Source of the DNA: Candidatus Brachythrix odensensis | Lineage (GTDB): Bacteria; Chloroflexota; Anaerolineae; J036; Brachytrichaceae | Length of the DNA: 64,000 nucleotides | Direction of reading: 5' to 3' | NCBI GenBank assembly: GCA_016714465.1 | Contig: JADKDT010000003.1 | Location: 372,001 to 436,000, forward strand | Part shown: piece after piece, positions 1 to 8,700 of the stretch | Layout of the letters: every line of letters begins with the position of its first letter | How positions within the stretch are numbered: the first letter of the stretch is position 1 | The notes under the pieces: model-generated | Databases searched by the model: none | What the model saw: the letters and a program-made list of their open reading frames with translations, nothing else | Told to the model about the DNA's origin: nothing | Made by a program: the position numbers and the translations under genes

Positions 1-150
1 AATCGCGCAATCGTGCGCAAATACGCCATCAATGGGTTTCCCTACGTTCTGATCCTGGACGCCCAGGGTCAGGTCGTGAAGCGGCGGGGCGGGAACCTGA
101 GGCCGGCCGTCTATCTGCAGGACATCAAAGACGCGCTTGCGTCACGCTAG
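1..150 (+). CDS. Thioredoxin-fold protein, C-terminal fragment
   Basis: Open from the window edge to a TAG at 148-150, 49 codons. The piece reads as the second half of a thioredoxin-like fold: a segment with the cis-proline loop (NGFPYVLILDAQGQ), then beta strands and a closing amphipathic helix (DIKDALAS). The G-F-P context and the following 'LILDAQGQVV' strand are typical of TlpA/thioredoxin-like domains. The CxxC motif, if present, would lie upstream of the window, so redox function cannot be judged. It precedes the transpeptidase gene by 9 bp in the same direction and may be co-transcribed. Confidence 0.55.
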   Translation, partial: NRAIVRKYAINGFPYVLILDAQGQVVKRRGGNLRPAVYLQDIKDALASR

Positions 151-159
151 TTCGACACC

Positions 160-1266
160 ATGATCAAAATCACCCGCCGCAACTTGCTTAAGCTCGGCGC
201 GCTTGGCGCGTCGCATGGCCTTCTGCCTCCCCTACCCCCCCTGCCCTTCGTGGATGGCAAGGAAGCGCCGATCATCGCGCGCCGGCCGATCATCTCGTTT
301 GCCCGCGCCATTTCGTGGGGTATTCGGGTGTATAACGAGCCGAACTTTTCCGCCAAGGTGGTGGATCAGATGTCGCAGGATGAGACCCGGCCGGTGTACG
401 CCGAGCTCACGACTGCCTCCGGTTCGTCCTACAACAAACGCTGGTTTGAGGTCGACGGGGGCTACGTCTACTCCAGCCTGATTCACATTGTGCCCTGGGA
501 GTACAACCCCAGCATTACGGATGCGGGCGCGAAGGGATTTTGGGCCGAGGTGACGGTGCCCTTCACCGACTCTCGGGTGGCGCCATCGCTGTCCGCGGCC
601 CGCACCAAGTACCGCTACTACGGCGGCACAACCTATAAGGTCATCAGGGTGGTCCCAGGCAAGGGCGCTTCCCCCGCCGATCCGGCGGCCGCTTTTGACT
701 ACGACTGGTGGTATCAGGTCGAGGATGAGAGCTTCCCGGGGTCGTATTTTGTCCCGGCCCGCCATTTGCGCCAGGTGCCCCAATCCGAGTTCACCACGCT
801 GTCGCCAGACGTGGATCCGCGCGACAAGCGCATCGAGATTCGCCTCTCGGACAAGCGCGTCATCGCCTACGAGAAGGGCAAGGAGGTCTTCGCGACCCGC
901 TGCGCGTCTGGAGCGCGGTTCAGCGCGGACAAGGATTTTCGCACGCCGCCCGGTCAATATCGCATCTTTAGAAAAACGCCGAGCCAGCACATGTACGGCG
1001 GCGCGTTTGGCGACAACGACTATTATGACCTGCCCGGCATCCCGTGGGTGAGCTACTTCACTTACAGCGGGATCGCCTTTCACGGCGCCTATTGGCACAA
1101 CGACTACGGCAGTGAGCGCAGCCACGGCTGCATCAACCTGCTGGACAAGGATGCGCGCTGGATCTATCGCTGGACGACGCCGCGCAGCGAGATTTACGAT
1201 CGCTACACCATGACGTCAACGTTCACCGAGGGCACGGCCGTGACCGTCATCGGCGTCAACGGCTGA
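160..1266 (+). CDS. Tat-exported L,D-transpeptidase (YkuD family)
   Basis: Predicted cell-envelope L,D-transpeptidase of 368 residues. The N-terminus has a twin-arginine motif (TRRNLLKLG at residues 5-13) followed by a Pro/Leu-rich hydrophobic stretch, so export is probably by Tat. Residues about 45-110 look like an SH3-type wall-binding region. The YkuD catalytic domain is C-terminal with the signature HG...SHGCINL around residues 308-329, containing the catalytic Cys and His. The family forms 3-3 peptidoglycan cross-links or attaches proteins to the wall. Start: the ATG at 160 puts the RR motif in the right place, although no clear Shine-Dalgarno precedes it. The catalytic assignment is strong; the exact substrate is unknown. 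Confidence 0.9.
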   Translation: MIKITRRNLLKLGALGASHGLLPPLPPLPFVDGKEAPIIARRPIISFARAISWGIRVYNEPNFSAKVVDQMSQDETRPVYAELTTASGSSYNKRWFEVDGGYVYSSLIHIVPWEYNPSITDAGAKGFWAEVTVPFTDSRVAPSLSAARTKYRYYGGTTYKVIRVVPGKGASPADPAAAFDYDWWYQVEDESFPGSYFVPARHLRQVPQSEFTTLSPDVDPRDKRIEIRLSDKRVIAYEKGKEVFATRCASGARFSADKDFRTPPGQYRIFRKTPSQHMYGGAFGDNDYYDLPGIPWVSYFTYSGIAFHGAYWHNDYGSERSHGCINLLDKDARWIYRWTTPRSEIYDRYTMTSTFTEGTAVTVIGVNG

Positions 1267-1275
1267 AACTGAGTG

Positions 1276-1320
1276 GCGAGATCACAATCCCCGCGCTTCG
1301 CGCGGGGATTGTGATCTCGC
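1276..1320. repeat. Perfect intergenic palindrome, GNA-tip family (copy 1)
   Basis: Arms 1276-1295 and 1301-1320 are perfectly complementary (20 bp) around CTTCG. On the minus strand the tip reads GCGAAGC, the very stable DNA mini-hairpin motif. It lies between two same-strand genes and has no T-run after it, so it is not an obvious intrinsic terminator. It is one of seven such elements in the window. Confidence 0.85.
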
Positions 1321-1342
1321 CGGAGCCCAGAGAGGAAAAACA

Positions 1343-2236
1343 ATGACTCAGCGCTCCGGAATTCCAGATTTCAAGGCCGCTACCCAGCGCGCCCACGCCG
1401 AACTGGGCGCGGCCGGAGCTCACCGTCTGCTGGATGCCGGCCGGGCCTGGGACCTCGCCCCAGCCCTGCGCGCGCGAGGGGCGCTGATCTTCCCCCACGT
1501 CAGCATCGGCGTGTGCGGCCATCACATCGCATCGGTCATCCATGCCTGCCTTGACTCCGGCGCGCCAAAGGTGTTGGCGGTGGGCGTTTTGCATGCCCTG
1601 AATGACGATCTTCAGGCCGCTCGGGTGCGCGTCGCCCAGGGCGGGGATGTGTCAAGCGAGGCGGCGTGGGGGACGCAAGGGCCGGGCCTGGATGGGCGCG
1701 AGGATTGGCGGCATGAGTTTTCGCTGCTCAATTTTCTGTTTCTCTGGGAGACCGAGCTGAAGCGGCGGGCCGTTGCGGGCCCCGAGCTCATCGTGCGGTA
1801 TCCCTACCTGGCCGGCGGGCGGCCCCATATTTTGCCCGGCATCGCCGAGATGCAGGCACTCGTCGCCGAGGGAGCCGTCGTGGTGGGCACGGCCGACCCG
1901 TTTCATCATGGCATTGCCTACAACGATCCGCCCGAGCGCGCGCTTGAAGCCGAGGCGGGCGGCCTGGCCCTGGGACGCATGCGTATCCAGGAAGGGCTGG
2001 ACCTGCTCCGGGCCGGCGACTACTGGGGCTACAACCAGCACTGCGTCGACGCCAAGAGCGATGCCCGCGACGTGGGCCAGGTGATCCGCTATCTGCGGGG
2101 GCCGATGCGCGGCGAGATTCACGATCTGGTGTCAGAAGACATGACCGGCCCCTACGGCAAGCCCGCGCCAAGCTGGGTGGCCGGTGCGTTGATCAGCCTG
2201 ACGCCCGTGCCGGGCGCGGCGACGGATTTGCATTAG
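1343..2236 (+). CDS. MEMO/LigB-like superfamily protein
   Basis: 297-residue cytosolic protein with no signal peptide. It resembles the MEMO family (related to LigB-type extradiol dioxygenases): an early His-containing strand (ALIFPHVSIGVCGHH), a Gly-Ala-Pro-Lys-Val strand where MEMO has its 'VVILGPSH' segment (here APKVLAVGVLH), an E-F-S-L-L-N segment resembling 'EHSIEVQLPF', and a late VGTADPFHHG motif where MEMO has 'S-D-F-S-H-Y'. The His positions could bind metal. A purine-rich site (GAGAGGAAAA) lies just before ATG 1343. Function in bacteria is poorly defined. The family call is by motif pattern only; a diverged LigB-like enzyme is the main alternative. Confidence 0.5.
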   Translation: MTQRSGIPDFKAATQRAHAELGAAGAHRLLDAGRAWDLAPALRARGALIFPHVSIGVCGHHIASVIHACLDSGAPKVLAVGVLHALNDDLQAARVRVAQGGDVSSEAAWGTQGPGLDGREDWRHEFSLLNFLFLWETELKRRAVAGPELIVRYPYLAGGRPHILPGIAEMQALVAEGAVVVGTADPFHHGIAYNDPPERALEAEAGGLALGRMRIQEGLDLLRAGDYWGYNQHCVDAKSDARDVGQVIRYLRGPMRGEIHDLVSEDMTGPYGKPAPSWVAGALISLTPVPGAATDLH

Positions 2237-2257
2237 CGCGTAAGAAACCCTTCAATC

Positions 2258-2298
2258 CGGAAATGGTGTCCCCGGCGGAGCCGGGGACATCATTTCCG
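2258..2298. repeat. Intergenic palindrome, GNA-tip family (copy 2)
   Basis: Arms 2258-2276 and 2280-2298 pair with one mismatch around a GGA triloop (tip GCGGAGC). It sits between the MEMO-like gene and the VOC gene, 50 bp before the VOC start. Confidence 0.8.
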
Positions 2299-2347
2299 AG
2301 GAACTGAAACACACACGCGCGCCTCGTTGCGAGGCGATGGAGGAAAC

Positions 2348-2731
2348 ATGGCGCTTCCCGATATGGTTGGTATGGTGGTGGCGGATATGGCCGCCGCGTT
2401 GCGCTTCTATCGCCTGATCGGCCTGGACATTCCGGCGGGGGCGGAGGCCGAGTCGCACGTCGAGGTCATCACGCCGAATGGCTATCGTCTGGCCTGGGAC
2501 AGCGAGGCCTTGGTGCGCAGCTTTAACCCGGACTGGCAGGTGCCGACGGGCAGCCGGGTCGGTTTGGCCTTCAAGTGCGCGAGTCCGGCCGAGGTAGACG
2601 CACTGTATGCTGCGGCGATCGCGGCGGGCTATCCCGGTGTGAAAGCGCCCTGGGATGCTTTCTGGGGCCAGCGCTACGCGATTGTCGACGACCCGGATGG
2701 CAATCACGTCGACGTGTTTGCGGCGCTTTAA
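2348..2731 (+). CDS. VOC-superfamily (glyoxalase/bleomycin-resistance-like) protein
   Basis: A single glyoxalase/dioxygenase-fold domain of 127 residues. It opens with the usual beta-strand and helix (GMVVADMAAALRFYRLIGLD) and ends with the signature 'IVDDPDGNHVDVFA', in which the DPDGN turn and the last acidic/aromatic strand are typical of VOC proteins. The start is placed at ATG 2348 because GGAGG lies 5 bp upstream; an in-frame TTG at 2327 lacks such a site. Small VOC proteins bind diverse ligands or act as lyases or dioxygenases, and nothing here fixes the substrate. It ends at a convergent terminator. Confidence 0.75.
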   Translation: MALPDMVGMVVADMAAALRFYRLIGLDIPAGAEAESHVEVITPNGYRLAWDSEALVRSFNPDWQVPTGSRVGLAFKCASPAEVDALYAAAIAAGYPGVKAPWDAFWGQRYAIVDDPDGNHVDVFAAL

Positions 2732-2759
2732 GGAACAATGGCGAGCGCCGGCGTGCCAG

Positions 2760-2792
2760 AAACCTCGCGGGTCTTCAAGACCCGCGAGGTTT
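2760..2792. terminator. Convergent intrinsic terminator
   Basis: A 16-bp perfect inverted repeat (AAACCTCGCGGGTCTT and its complement) with a one-base centre is followed on the plus strand by TTTT. It lies between the ends of two convergent genes (2731 and 2817), so it probably stops transcription from the VOC gene and possibly from both sides. Confidence 0.75.
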
Positions 2793-2816
2793 TGTCGTTG
2801 CCATTGCCGGCGCGCA

Positions 2817-5465
2817 TCACCGCCGTGCGATCGGCATGAACACGCGATACGGCTGCACCACGATCCGGAATACAGCCTGGGCTGACGCATTGACGCCGCC
2901 GTTGGCCGTCCCGCCGCTGTCCGTCAGCGTCACGGTGACCGTCGCGCTCCCCCAGGCGTGCAAACCTGGGGCATAGGTCAGATCGCCGCTTGCGGAATCG
3001 ATGATGGGAAGCGCCGCAAAGAGTCCGCCATTGCCGGTCTGAACCGTGAACGTGAGCGCCTGGCCGGCCTCGCTGGCAGGCCCGGGCGAGATGCTTCCGG
3101 CCCAGGCTGAGACCGTCTGGGGTCCGCTCCCCGCCTGGACCGTCTGGTCGCCCCCCGCGATGAACGTGGGCGCCTGGTTGACAAAAGTGATCGTAATCCG
3201 GAACGTCTGGGTGATGGATGTGTCGGCCCCTCCGTTGGCGTCGCCGCCGCTGTCTCTGAGCGAGACCAACACATTGGCTGAGCCGAAGACGTTGGGCGAT
3301 GGCGTGAAGGTCAGGCGCCCGTCTGCCGGGCTGACGGCTGGGAGCGCCGCAAACAGCGCGTCGTTGTCGGTGGCGGAGGTGAAGGTCAGCACCTGTCCCG
3401 ATTCGTTGGCAGGTCCGGCCGAGATGCCGGTCGCCCAGGCCGTCACGGTTTGCGGCCCGGCGTTCTCGAGCGCGACCTGATCGGGGCCGGCCTGGAACGA
3501 GGGCGCCTGGTTGACAAACAGGACGCCTATGGTGAACGTCTGCGGCCCGGAGGTGTTGATCCCGCCGTTGGCGACCCCGCCGTCGTCGACGAGCGTCGCT
3601 GTGACGATGGCGGAGCCAAAAACGTTGGGCGATGAGGAAAACGCAAAATCCCCGGAAATGGCGTCGACGGTCGGCATTGCCGTGAACAGGGCCGGGTTGT
3701 TGGTCGCCACGGTGAATGCCAGCGCCTGGCCCGCTTCGTCGGCAGGTCCGGCTGAGATCCCGGTTGCCCAGGCCGGCAGGGCGTGCGCCCCGCCGTTCTC
3801 GAGCACGATCAGGTTCCCGCCCTTGACGAAGGCGGGCGCGTCATTGATGGCCGTCACAGTGAGATCCAGCGCGGCATCCAGCGGCGCATAGACCAGACCG
3901 TTGGACCCGTTCCAGGCCAGGCTGGTGTTTCCATTCCAGTCCTGATCAGGTGTGAAGGTCAGACTAACCACGCTTGCGGCCGCTATGACCTGATCGGCCG
4001 CCACGGAAGCGCCCGCCAGCTTGAGCGTCCCGTTGGCTGGAAGCACGGTGATCTTGACCGCCGCCAGACTGTTGTTGTCGGGATCGCTGAAGTGGCTGGT
4101 GAAATCGGCGGCGCTGAAGGTGAGCGCGTGATCTTCGAGCAGGGTTTTGCCAAAGTCCGTCACGCTCGGCGGCGCGACGGGTGAATCGTAGCGCGCGATC
4201 GCCACGTCCACGGCTGAGGCGCCGCCCTGGTCGATGGATCCGGCCACCACGATCTGATTGTCAGGCTGGATGGCGAGCCCGTACAACAGATCATCGCTGC
4301 CGCCGGCGAGATCGGTGGTGACGATGCCTGGGATCGCGCCGCCGCTGTTGAAGGTGGTGTCCAGCGCCCCGTTCTTGGTGTAGCGCACGAGCGCGAAATT
4401 CACGTTGCCGCCGCTGCCGGTGTCGCCCGCAACCACGATCTTGCCGGTGGGCTGAATGGCGAGAGCATGGGCCTCGTTGACGGCGCCAACCGTCGTGGTG
4501 ATCCTGCCCGAGACGCCGAACGAGGTGTCGAGGCTGCCGTTGGCGTTGTAGCGAAGCGTGGCAAAGGACTGGCCGCCGGACGTGGAGAAGCCAGCCACAA
4601 CAATCTTGCCATCGGGCTGAATGGCGAGGGCATGGGCCTGGTCATTGGTATTGGACCCAATGTCGGTATTGACCTTGCCGGTGACGTTGAAGGTCGTATC
4701 GAGTGTGCCGCTGATGTTGAAGCGCAGCAGCGCATAGTTTTCGCTCGGACCGAGATCACTGTAGCCGGCCACGATGATCTTGTTGTCCGTTTGAACGGCG
4801 ACACCCTGGCCCCAATCGCTTGCGCCGATGCTGGCGGTGGCTGTGCCGACGCTGTTGAATGTGGTATCGAGCGCGCCGGCGGTTGTGTATCGCGCGACGA
4901 AGAAGTGGCCATTGGCCGTGCCTGCCACGACGATCCGTCCCAGCGAGTCAAGGGCGACCGCCTGAGGGGCCGCGCTTGCGCCGATGGTCGTCGTGACAAC
5001 GCCGCCTGCGCCAAAGCCTGGGTCGAGCGCGCCCGTTGGACTCACATAGCGCGCGACCGCGACCTTGCTCCCGCTGGAGCCCGTGGTGACGAGGGCACCA
5101 TCCGGTTGCAGGACCATCGCCCGGATGGTATCGGCGCCGGCGCTGATCGTGGTTGTGACGACCCCGTTCAGGCCGAAACTTGTGTCCGCCGTGCCGTCGA
5201 CATTGTATCGAAGCAGCGCAAAGTCGGTCTTGGCCCCTGATGTCACGCCACCGCCGGCGATGATCCTGCCATCGGATTGGACGACGACGGCGTAGGCGGT
5301 CTCGGAGCTGTTGTCGGTGATGTCGGTGATGAGGATGCCGCCCGCGCCAAAGGTTGGGTCAAGATCGCCGGAAGCGGCGAGGGTGGTCCGAGCGGGTAAG
5401 ACCAACACGAGCAGAACGAGGGCGAGGCGGCTGAAGGCGAGGCGGGGTGAGCGTGTTTGAGACAT
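2817..5465 (-). CDS. Secreted delta-60 repeat protein with cadherin-like repeats
   Basis: 882 residues. A Sec signal peptide (hydrophobic core LALVLLVLVLP, cleavage near TTLAASG) is followed by about seven delta-60 repeats: FG-x-G-x-V-TT, then A-x-A-L-A-I-Q-x-D/T-G-K-I-V-V-A-G, then RY-x-x-x-G-x-LD-T-F. These form a propeller-like region to about residue 430. Then comes a region resembling tandem-95/cadherin-like folds and three 95-105-residue repeats starting 'NQAP-F-x-x-G' with A-W-A-x-x-I-S-x-GPA-x-E. The C-terminus is PYRVFMPIARR, the type of aromatic-hydrophobic-Pro tail seen at the ends of many Chloroflexota secreted proteins. No enzymatic motif is visible. Likely an extracellular or surface protein; adhesion is a guess. 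Confidence 0.75.
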   Translation of the reverse strand: MSQTRSPRLAFSRLALVLLVLVLPARTTLAASGDLDPTFGAGGILITDITDNSSETAYAVVVQSDGRIIAGGGVTSGAKTDFALLRYNVDGTADTSFGLNGVVTTTISAGADTIRAMVLQPDGALVTTGSSGSKVAVARYVSPTGALDPGFGAGGVVTTTIGASAAPQAVALDSLGRIVVAGTANGHFFVARYTTAGALDTTFNSVGTATASIGASDWGQGVAVQTDNKIIVAGYSDLGPSENYALLRFNISGTLDTTFNVTGKVNTDIGSNTNDQAHALAIQPDGKIVVAGFSTSGGQSFATLRYNANGSLDTSFGVSGRITTTVGAVNEAHALAIQPTGKIVVAGDTGSGGNVNFALVRYTKNGALDTTFNSGGAIPGIVTTDLAGGSDDLLYGLAIQPDNQIVVAGSIDQGGASAVDVAIARYDSPVAPPSVTDFGKTLLEDHALTFSAADFTSHFSDPDNNSLAAVKITVLPANGTLKLAGASVAADQVIAAASVVSLTFTPDQDWNGNTSLAWNGSNGLVYAPLDAALDLTVTAINDAPAFVKGGNLIVLENGGAHALPAWATGISAGPADEAGQALAFTVATNNPALFTAMPTVDAISGDFAFSSSPNVFGSAIVTATLVDDGGVANGGINTSGPQTFTIGVLFVNQAPSFQAGPDQVALENAGPQTVTAWATGISAGPANESGQVLTFTSATDNDALFAALPAVSPADGRLTFTPSPNVFGSANVLVSLRDSGGDANGGADTSITQTFRITITFVNQAPTFIAGGDQTVQAGSGPQTVSAWAGSISPGPASEAGQALTFTVQTGNGGLFAALPIIDSASGDLTYAPGLHAWGSATVTVTLTDSGGTANGGVNASAQAVFRIVVQPYRVFMPIARR

Positions 5466-5550
5466 GATGGATTCCCTAAGTCACTCCGGAGTATGCGCCC
5501 GATTCAAAACGTGATCGTGTGGCTCGGATGAAGGTTCTCTCATGAGCGCG

Positions 5551-5556
5551 TACACT
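5551..5556 (+). promoter_or_regulatory. -10-like box for leaderless MOSC transcript
   Basis: TACACT lies 8 nt before ATG 5565 and no Shine-Dalgarno is present. That geometry would start the transcript at or next to the start codon. It matches the spacing at three other genes in this window. Confidence 0.4.
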
Positions 5557-5564
5557 GCGCCCTC

Positions 5565-6043
5565 ATGAGTGACTTCACTATTGCCGGCCGAGTCGCGCGC
5601 GTCTTTGTCGCGCGCGAGTCCGGCACCCTTGTCAGCGCCCGCGTCGCCCGAGCAACGGTCTTGTTCGGCGGCTTTGAGGGCGACAAACACGCCGGCTGGA
5701 CGCGCCGGGCCGATGCGCGGGTGCCATGGTACCGGCGGGGCACGATCATCCGTAATGAGCGGCAAGTCTCGATCGTGTCAAGCGAGGAGCTTGCCCAGAT
5801 CGCCCTGGCATTGGGCGTTGCTGAAGTCCGGGCCGAGTGGCTGGGCGCGAATCTCGAGTTGTCAGGCGTTCCTTCGAGAACATGCCCTGTCGCGGTCCTG
5901 GTCGCGCGATTCAGCAGGCCCTGGGAATTCGGGGCATCGAAACGCGTTTCCCAAAGGCCGCCCTGCATCTGCGCGGGATCGTCGCCACGGTTGAGTTGCC
6001 CGGGGAGATTGCCGAGGGAGACGCAGTCACGTTAGCGACTTGA
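5565..6043 (+). pseudogene. MOSC-domain protein, internal deletion with frameshift
   Basis: The first frame (5565-about 5873) gives the N-terminal half of a MOSC domain: a start strand GRVARVFVA, the FGGFEGDKHAGW segment, a 'RQVSIVS' strand and LGANLELSGVP. The rest of the domain (NMPCRGPGRAIQ, then a GIVATVELPGEIAEGDAVTL strand) continues in another frame from about 5879 to the TGA at 6041-6043. The residues expected between GVP and NMPC (the 'LPPGTRL-F-x-GGA' part) are missing, so this is a deletion of tens of bases plus a frame change, not a one-base slip. The conserved MOSC Cys survives in the second piece. The family binds molybdopterin-type cofactors or carries sulfur. The gene as shown cannot make a whole domain. 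Confidence 0.7.
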
Positions 6044-6602
6044 CCTTGTAAGTCAGAAATCCGGTCCGGTCGGTCTCGTCCGTGTCGCTGATGAACATGG
6101 CGAGCTGGTTGGTTTCGAAGGACAGATTGGGCGCGACGCGCGCAGGGTCGCTCATCAATCGGGGGATGTCGGCCGTTCTAATATCCTCTGCGTCCAAAAG
6201 CGCCAGGGTCATGTGGAAGCGAAACATGCGGCCGTCAAATGCCGCGGGCGCGCCTCCGAGCAGCTCTTGCAGGCCCGCGTTGAGCTGTTGATGCAGTGCG
6301 CCCAGCTCTGAGGTCTCGCGGGCGGCCAGCCACAGCACGACGGGATAGGTGGGCGACGACTGCTGCGCGAGTTCATCCAGATGGATGGTAAAAGGTCGGA
6401 TGCCGGCGGCGAAAGCATCGAAGAACGTCTCGAGGGCCGCCAGGTCCGCGTCATCAACCGCAAAGGGCTGCTTGAGCGAGATGTGCCAGGGGTGCCTGGC
6501 CGCGCGCAGACCGATGCGGTACTGCCGATGCAAGCCCCAGACGAGCCGGCTGACCGTGTTGCGGGTCGAGAGATCGGGCAGAATCGCGATGTCAACCCGC
6601 AT
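6027..6602 (-). CDS. 2'-5' RNA ligase / 2H phosphoesterase family protein
   Basis: 191 residues with the two His-x-Thr/Ser motifs that define the 2H phosphoesterase superfamily: HISLKQPF near residue 40 and FHMTLAL near residue 128, about 90 residues apart as expected for LigT/YjcG-type proteins. Such enzymes act on 2',5' or cyclic phosphodiester bonds in RNA or nucleotides; the native substrate is usually unknown. The 3' end overlaps the end of the convergent MOSC remnant by 17 bp. The ATG at 6602 lies 25 bp after the SulP stop on the same strand, so it may belong to the ArsR-SulP transcript. Confidence 0.75.
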   Translation of the reverse strand: MRVDIAILPDLSTRNTVSRLVWGLHRQYRIGLRAARHPWHISLKQPFAVDDADLAALETFFDAFAAGIRPFTIHLDELAQQSSPTYPVVLWLAARETSELGALHQQLNAGLQELLGGAPAAFDGRMFRFHMTLALLDAEDIRTADIPRLMSDPARVAPNLSFETNQLAMFISDTDETDRTGFLTYKVKSLT

Positions 6603-6626
6603 ATGTTTGTCGGTGATTGGGTTGGT

Positions 6627-8288
6627 TTACGCGGTTGCCATCAGTAGCTCGTTGGCTGCCAGGATGGCCCTGTCGGCGCTCCAGAAGAAGTTCTGCTCGC
6701 CAATCTCGGCGGTGAGACGGGACCGATCCAATACTGCCCGAACCGCGGGCTGAACCGCAGCCAGCATCAATTCGCCGCCTTGTTTGCGTTGTCGTTTCCA
6801 TAGTTCCTCGATGACTTCAAGCCCGCTGAGATCGATAAGGGCCACGCCTCTCATGGAGAGGATCACCATGCGATTGTCACTATGTTCGGCGAACGATTCG
6901 CGCAGTGACTCGGCCGCAGCAAAGAACATTGGTCCTGTCACATAGATGACGCTGATATCGGGATGGACGCTTCTTATGGCGTGGCCAAGTTTTTGCAGCG
7001 TCCCAAGGTCAACTTCCTTGCGTTCCACGGTGACCGTGCTGGAGCGAAAAACAAAACCAAGCGTGCTGAGCGCCATCCCGATAATGATCGCCTGAGTCAG
7101 GTCCAGCCACGCGGTGGCCAGCATGGTGATGGCGAAAGTGAAGATGGCGGATCGGAAGCCATGCTGGATCATCCAGCGAATCTCCTCCCACTCGTTCATC
7201 TTGACGGCCGTAGCGATGAGCACGCCAGCGAGCGCGGCCAACGGTACGTGTGCGATGATCGGGCCCAGGAGGAACACGCAGGCCAGCATGAGCAAGCCCT
7301 GAACGATGCTGACCACGCGCGTCTGGCCGCCGCTTGAAACGCCAACGCTCGAGCGCGCGATCGCGGCGGTGGCGGGCACGCCCCCAAACAGTGGAATCAG
7401 CATGTTGCCCAACCCCTGCGCGATCAGCTCCTGGTTGCTGTCCATTTTCTTCCCAGTCGCATTTGCGCATACGGCGCCGCACAAGAGCGACTCAATGCCG
7501 CCCAGGGCAGCGACGCTCAGGGCTGGCACCAACAGTCCGGGAATGCTCGTCAACATAGAGGCGCCGATCTTGAGCCGGTCGTCCAGCAGAATGGTCTGGG
7601 GAATATCGCCGATCACTGGCAGGCTGAAGCCAAAATACTGGGCGATGAGAGTGGCGGTGACCAGTCCGATCAGCGATCCCGGAACGCGCCGGGTAATCGC
7701 TTTTGGCAGCAGGAAAATCGCGATAGTGACGATGAGTCCGCACAGGATTGACTGCCATGCCACAGGCAGGTTGCCCTGAAGGTAGCCCAGCAGCTTCGCG
7801 AGGGTGTTCTCCGCCGCCGGCGTCTTGATGCCCAGCAGGTTGTCGATTTGTCCAACAGAAATAATGACGGCAATGCCACTGGTAAAGCCTGTGATGACGG
7901 GCCGCGGGATCAACGACACGACTTTTCCGAGACGGAAGATGCCGATCAACAGGATCATGAAGCCAGCCAGAAAACCCACGACCAGCACACCTTGGATGCC
8001 GTGCCGCCCTGCGACGACGATGAGGACGGCCGACATCGCGCCGGTCGGCCCGCTGATCTGATACGGCGCGCCGGACAATCCACCGATAACAAGGCCGGAA
8101 ATAATGGCCGTGACCAGTCCCGCGGCAGGTGTCGCGCCGGACGCGATTCCGAAGGCGAGCGCCAGGGGCAGGGCGACAGCCCCGACGGTGATGCCGGCCA
8201 GCAGGTCTTTTTGGAATGCGGCAAGGCTGTAACCGGCGAATTCGCGCCTGAGGATTCCTGGCAGCGGAAAGATCTGGGAGATATTCAT
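6627..8288 (-). CDS. SulP-family anion permease with STAS domain
   Basis: 553 residues. The membrane part (residues about 20-420) begins with DLLAGITVGAVALPLALAFG and the G-A-x-YQISGPTGAMS segment, the SulP/SLC26 signatures in TM1 and TM3. A STAS domain occupies residues about 440-545 (segment MRGVALIDLSGLEVIEEL). SulP proteins move sulfate, bicarbonate or other anions across the inner membrane. The gene starts 12 bp after an ArsR repressor gene on the same strand, so the pair forms a self-regulated operon. Which anion is carried cannot be told from sequence; sulfate, bicarbonate or another oxyanion is possible. Confidence 0.9.
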   Translation of the reverse strand: MNISQIFPLPGILRREFAGYSLAAFQKDLLAGITVGAVALPLALAFGIASGATPAAGLVTAIISGLVIGGLSGAPYQISGPTGAMSAVLIVVAGRHGIQGVLVVGFLAGFMILLIGIFRLGKVVSLIPRPVITGFTSGIAVIISVGQIDNLLGIKTPAAENTLAKLLGYLQGNLPVAWQSILCGLIVTIAIFLLPKAITRRVPGSLIGLVTATLIAQYFGFSLPVIGDIPQTILLDDRLKIGASMLTSIPGLLVPALSVAALGGIESLLCGAVCANATGKKMDSNQELIAQGLGNMLIPLFGGVPATAAIARSSVGVSSGGQTRVVSIVQGLLMLACVFLLGPIIAHVPLAALAGVLIATAVKMNEWEEIRWMIQHGFRSAIFTFAITMLATAWLDLTQAIIIGMALSTLGFVFRSSTVTVERKEVDLGTLQKLGHAIRSVHPDISVIYVTGPMFFAAAESLRESFAEHSDNRMVILSMRGVALIDLSGLEVIEELWKRQRKQGGELMLAAVQPAVRAVLDRSRLTAEIGEQNFFWSADRAILAANELLMATA

Positions 8289-8300
8289 GGCGATCGACCG

Positions 8301-8618
8301 CTAAAGCGATTTGAGCATTTTCTGGGTTCCCACCAGCTGGTGGTTGAAGATCTCTCGCGCGGTATCCAGCAGGGCAAACAGCGTCTTATCCGGAACACTG
8401 TAATACGAAGTGGTGCCGGCCTTGCGGACGATGACAATGTCGCGATTGCGCAAAACAGACAACTGTTGTGACATCGCCGACTGGTCCAGTCCAAGCGCGG
8501 CTTGAAGTTCGCCAACACTCATCTCCCCTTTGCGCAGGTGATCGAGGATGGCCAGGCGTACAGGATGTCCCAAGGCTTTGAAGAACTCGGCTTTGTATTG
8601 GTGAACAGGCTGATGCAT
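8301..8618 (-). CDS. ArsR-family transcriptional repressor, cysteine-free
   Basis: 105-residue winged helix-turn-helix protein: FKALGHPVRLAILDHL (helix 1-2), then MSVGELQAALGLDQSAMSQQ (recognition helix) and a wing with YYSV. It has no cysteine at all, so it lacks both the metal-binding ELCVCDL motif and the thiol pair of sulfide or persulfide sensors such as BigR/SqrR. The ligand must be sensed in another way or by other residues. The gene is 12 bp upstream of the SulP permease and divergent from the Rieske gene, with an AT-rich inverted repeat between, so it probably controls its own operon and perhaps the oxygenase. Confidence 0.85.
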   Translation of the reverse strand: MHQPVHQYKAEFFKALGHPVRLAILDHLRKGEMSVGELQAALGLDQSAMSQQLSVLRNRDIVIVRKAGTTSYYSVPDKTLFALLDTAREIFNHQLVGTQKMLKSL

Positions 8619-8656
8619 ATTGCATCAAACATTATAGTACTTTATTATTGCAATAT
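8617..8656 (-). promoter_or_regulatory. Promoter and putative operator of the ArsR-SulP operon
   Basis: An AT-rich island in GC-rich DNA. ATATTGCA (about 8617-8624) and TGCAATAT (about 8649-8656) form an 8-bp inverted repeat with a 24-nt spacer, and a minus-strand TATAAT (about 8631-8636) lies inside it. The arms would let a dimeric ArsR occlude RNA polymerase. Seen in sequence; binding is inferred. Confidence 0.5.
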
Positions 8657-8700
8657 ATTGTTGAATGATTGGCGGCGCGAGATGTATGCGAGCGGCTGGC

